Assembly (NCBI GenBank): GCA_947494305.1
Contig: CANLUL010000001.1
Location: 1 to 64,000, forward strand
Origin: an uncultured Sphingomonadaceae bacterium
GTDB lineage: Bacteria; Pseudomonadota; Alphaproteobacteria; Sphingomonadales; Sphingomonadaceae
Direction of reading: 5' to 3'
Length of the DNA: 64,000 nucleotides
Below the pieces are notes generated by a model, which saw only the letters and a program-made list of their open reading frames with translations, was not told the origin of the DNA and did not search any database. A program made the position numbers and the translations under genes. The first letter of the stretch is position 1, and every line of letters starts with the position of its first letter. Positions 61,938 through 64,000 of this stretch are shown here, piece by piece.

Positions 61938-64000
61938 ATGAACTTCTTCAAAAAGAAACCACCACGCACACCGACCATTTTGCAGATGGAAGCCGCCGAA
62001 TGTGGCGCGGCGTCGTTGGCGATGATATTGGGGACTTACAACCGCTATGTCCCACTTGAAGAGCTGCGCGGTGAATGCGGAATATCGCGCGATGGGGCAA
62101 AGGCCTCGAACATTCTTAAAGCCGCGCTCAACTATAATCTGGAAAGCAAGGGACTGAAGGTTGAGCCGGAAAACCTGACCGATCTCACTTTCCCAATCAT
62201 CGCCTTTGTCAATTTCAACCACTTCCTGGTCGTCGAAGGTGTCGTCGATGGAGAGGTTTACATTAACGATCCTGCATCGGGGCATCGCACCGAACCGATG
62301 GAGGAGTTCTCGTTGGGTTATACCGGCGTTGTCCTGACGTTCCTTCCAACTTCAGATTTTGTTGCAGGTGATGATCGACCATCGATGCTAGCTTCGCTGA
62401 TCAGCCGGGTGGAAGATTATCGTGCTGGATTACTGTTCATATTCCTGGTCAGTCTGGCGCTGGTCATTCCCGGCATAGTTGTTCCCTTCTTCACTCAGAT
62501 TTTCGTCGACTATGTGCTGGTGCGTTCGCTCGAAGACTGGCTCTGGCCGCTACTGATCGGGATGACAATCACGGCTCTGCTGCGGTTTGGATTGATCTCC
62601 CTGCAAGAGATTTCGCTGGTCCGTCTGGGCGGCGCAATGAAGGGCCGAACCGGCTTCCAACTGCTCCAGCATATGATGCGGCTTCCCATCGGATTTTTCG
62701 AACAACGCTTTACCGGAGAAATTGCGGATCGCGTTCGATTGAACGAGGGGTTGGTTAGCCTGCTTTCGGAACAGATGATCCAGGCCGCGATCAACCTGTT
62801 GCTGGCAATATTCTATTTGATTGTACTGTTATATTTCAGCGTGCCGTTGACGCTCATCATCGTGGCGTTGGCGAGCTTGAACATCATCATATTGCTATAC
62901 ACGACCGCAACGATTGCCGAGAAATTCCGCAAAGTTTCGATCGATCAGGGCAAGTTGATGGGCGCACGGATTGCGGGCCTGAAAGATATCGAAACATACA
63001 AGGCATCTGGTGGCGAAAACATGTTGTTCACCCGCTGGATAGGATTGCAGGCAAAGACAATTAACGGTGTGCAGGAAGCTACCGCGGTTCAAGCATGGAC
63101 TGGGCCAGTACCGGGGTTGCTCTCTACTTTCATCATGCTGACCACGCTACTCGGTGGCGGCTATATGGTGATGCAAGGTCATTTTACGCTGGGCGAACTG
63201 GTGGCCTATCAGGGACTGGCCTTGAGTTTTTCCGGGCCAATCACCGCTCTGGCATCTTTTGGAGCGGAGCTACAACAACTCAGAACTTATCTGGGTCGGC
63301 TGGATGACACGCTGGATCAGCAGGTTGATCGAGTATTTGACGAGGGTGAGCTTCAGGAAGTCGACCGTTTGCCCAAGGGATTGGTTCGACTGGTTGATGC
63401 CAGTTTTGGTTACAACCCCCTCGACCCACCATTGATCGACAGCCTGTCGCTGGACATCCGGCCGGGCCAGCGCGTTGCTCTAGTCGGACCCTCGGGTTCA
63501 GGCAAGTCGACGGTCGGCAAGATGATTGGCGGGCTGGTCGATTTGCAATCCGGACAGATTGAAATAGACGGTCGCGGCCGCAATCAATGGCCGCGGCATA
63601 TTCTGGCTTCACGCCTCGCCTTTGTCCGGCAGGAAGTGATGTTGTTTAAAGGAACGGTTCGCGAGAATCTGTCACTCTGGGACAAAACCATATCCGATGC
63701 CGATTTGGTTCAGGCGGCTAAAGATGCCGCTATTCACGACCGGATTATGGCATGGTCAGGCGGCTATGATGCGATGATAGAATCGGGTGCGGCCAATATT
63801 TCAGGTGGTGAGAAACAGCGCCTCGAAATTGCGCGCGCATTGGCCAGCAACCCCTCGATCATCATTCTTGACGAAGCGACAAGCGCATTGGACCCAGTAT
63901 CTGAATTTTCAGTGATGGAAGCCATTCGGCGACGCGGGCTAACTTGTATTGTGATCGCACATCGCCTGTCCACCATACGGGATTGCGATGAAATCATCGT
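61938..64000 (+). CDS. C39 peptidase-ABC exporter for double-glycine peptides (3' end off window)
   Basis: The gene starts at ATG 61938, eleven bases after the HlyD stop, and stays open to the end of the window (687 codons seen). The N-terminal C39 peptidase has QMEAAECGAASLAMI (Cys22), NHFLVVEG (His95) and INDPASG (Asp111), the catalytic triad that cuts after Gly-Gly. A membrane domain (about 160-440) and an ABC ATPase follow: Walker A GPSGSGKST near residue 520, signature SGGEKQRLEIA near 621, Walker B IIILDEATSALD near 641 and the switch His in IAHRLS. It matches the peptidase/ATP-binding proteins of NHLM-type systems. It should cleave and export the eleven peptides. Confidence 0.93.
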   Translation, partial: MNFFKKKPPRTPTILQMEAAECGAASLAMILGTYNRYVPLEELRGECGISRDGAKASNILKAALNYNLESKGLKVEPENLTDLTFPIIAFVNFNHFLVVEGVVDGEVYINDPASGHRTEPMEEFSLGYTGVVLTFLPTSDFVAGDDRPSMLASLISRVEDYRAGLLFIFLVSLALVIPGIVVPFFTQIFVDYVLVRSLEDWLWPLLIGMTITALLRFGLISLQEISLVRLGGAMKGRTGFQLLQHMMRLPIGFFEQRFTGEIADRVRLNEGLVSLLSEQMIQAAINLLLAIFYLIVLLYFSVPLTLIIVALASLNIIILLYTTATIAEKFRKVSIDQGKLMGARIAGLKDIETYKASGGENMLFTRWIGLQAKTINGVQEATAVQAWTGPVPGLLSTFIMLTTLLGGGYMVMQGHFTLGELVAYQGLALSFSGPITALASFGAELQQLRTYLGRLDDTLDQQVDRVFDEGELQEVDRLPKGLVRLVDASFGYNPLDPPLIDSLSLDIRPGQRVALVGPSGSGKSTVGKMIGGLVDLQSGQIEIDGRGRNQWPRHILASRLAFVRQEVMLFKGTVRENLSLWDKTISDADLVQAAKDAAIHDRIMAWSGGYDAMIESGAANISGGEKQRLEIARALASNPSIIILDEATSALDPVSEFSVMEAIRRRGLTCIVIAHRLSTIRDCDEII

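Overview
The window reads as chromosomal DNA of a sphingomonad alphaproteobacterium, probably a marine Sphingorhabdus/Parasphingorhabdus-like lineage. This is inferred from gene content (CYP153 next to other beta-oxidation-type genes, EgtBD, ATP12, PduO-type adenosyltransferase, HIG1 protein, DUF1176, FeS photolyase, TorF-type and LbtU-type porins), moderate G+C, frequent TTG/GTG starts and tightly overlapping genes. No rRNA, tRNA, CRISPR array, insertion sequence or phage gene was seen. No gap between genes exceeds about 300 bases.

Layout. 1-3.6 kb: 3' end of a type II secretion operon (gspE-F-G-L-M). 3.6-11.6 kb: an Arg-rich lipoprotein, two convergent cytochromes P450 (one of CYP153 type), PEP carboxylase, an enoyl-CoA hydratase and a hotdog thioesterase. 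11.7-19.2 kb: a porin, HNH endonuclease, gluQ, a HIG1 protein, a cobalamin adenosyltransferase, the ergothioneine pair egtB-egtD, and a DUF1176 protein. 19.2-24.6 kb: 3-hydroxyacyl-CoA dehydrogenase, epoxide hydrolase and a peptide-type ABC importer (two permeases and a fused double ATPase). 24.6-42.4 kb: mostly minus strand, with a TorF-type porin, the sulfur/MscS operon (sseA-metC-mscS), an FeS photolyase, queF and GST genes, a HerA-like ATPase, a DegP-type protease and hflK-hflC. 42.5-53.2 kb: a long plus-strand run (apbC, CoA-binding protein, molybdenum hydroxylase large subunit, hemH, crcB, rluC, paiB, HAD phosphatase, ATP12, amn). 53.2-55.3 kb: ompW behind an FNR-like box, and a VOC/TetR pair with two matching operators.

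The striking region is 55.4-64.0 kb. A promoter at 56846-56873 precedes eleven consecutive small genes (57008-59492). Each encodes a peptide of 59-75 residues with a near-identical 20-22 residue leader ending in Gly-Gly (consensus EL-x-E-x-ELDQV-x-GG) and a divergent core. They are followed by an enzyme of the peptidylarginine/agmatine deiminase fold (guanidino-modifying superfamily, putative catalytic His203/Asp205/Cys349), an NHLM-type HlyD adaptor, and a C39-peptidase/ABC exporter that runs off the window. A NodT/TolC-type outer membrane factor lies just upstream. Every one of the eleven cores contains arginine, several in a repeated G-[ILV]-R motif. I infer a ribosomally made, leader-cleaved and exported peptide family whose arginines are deiminated to citrulline (or otherwise altered at the guanidino group). 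No other maturase (LanM, YcaO, radical SAM) is visible before the window ends, though downstream genes are unseen.
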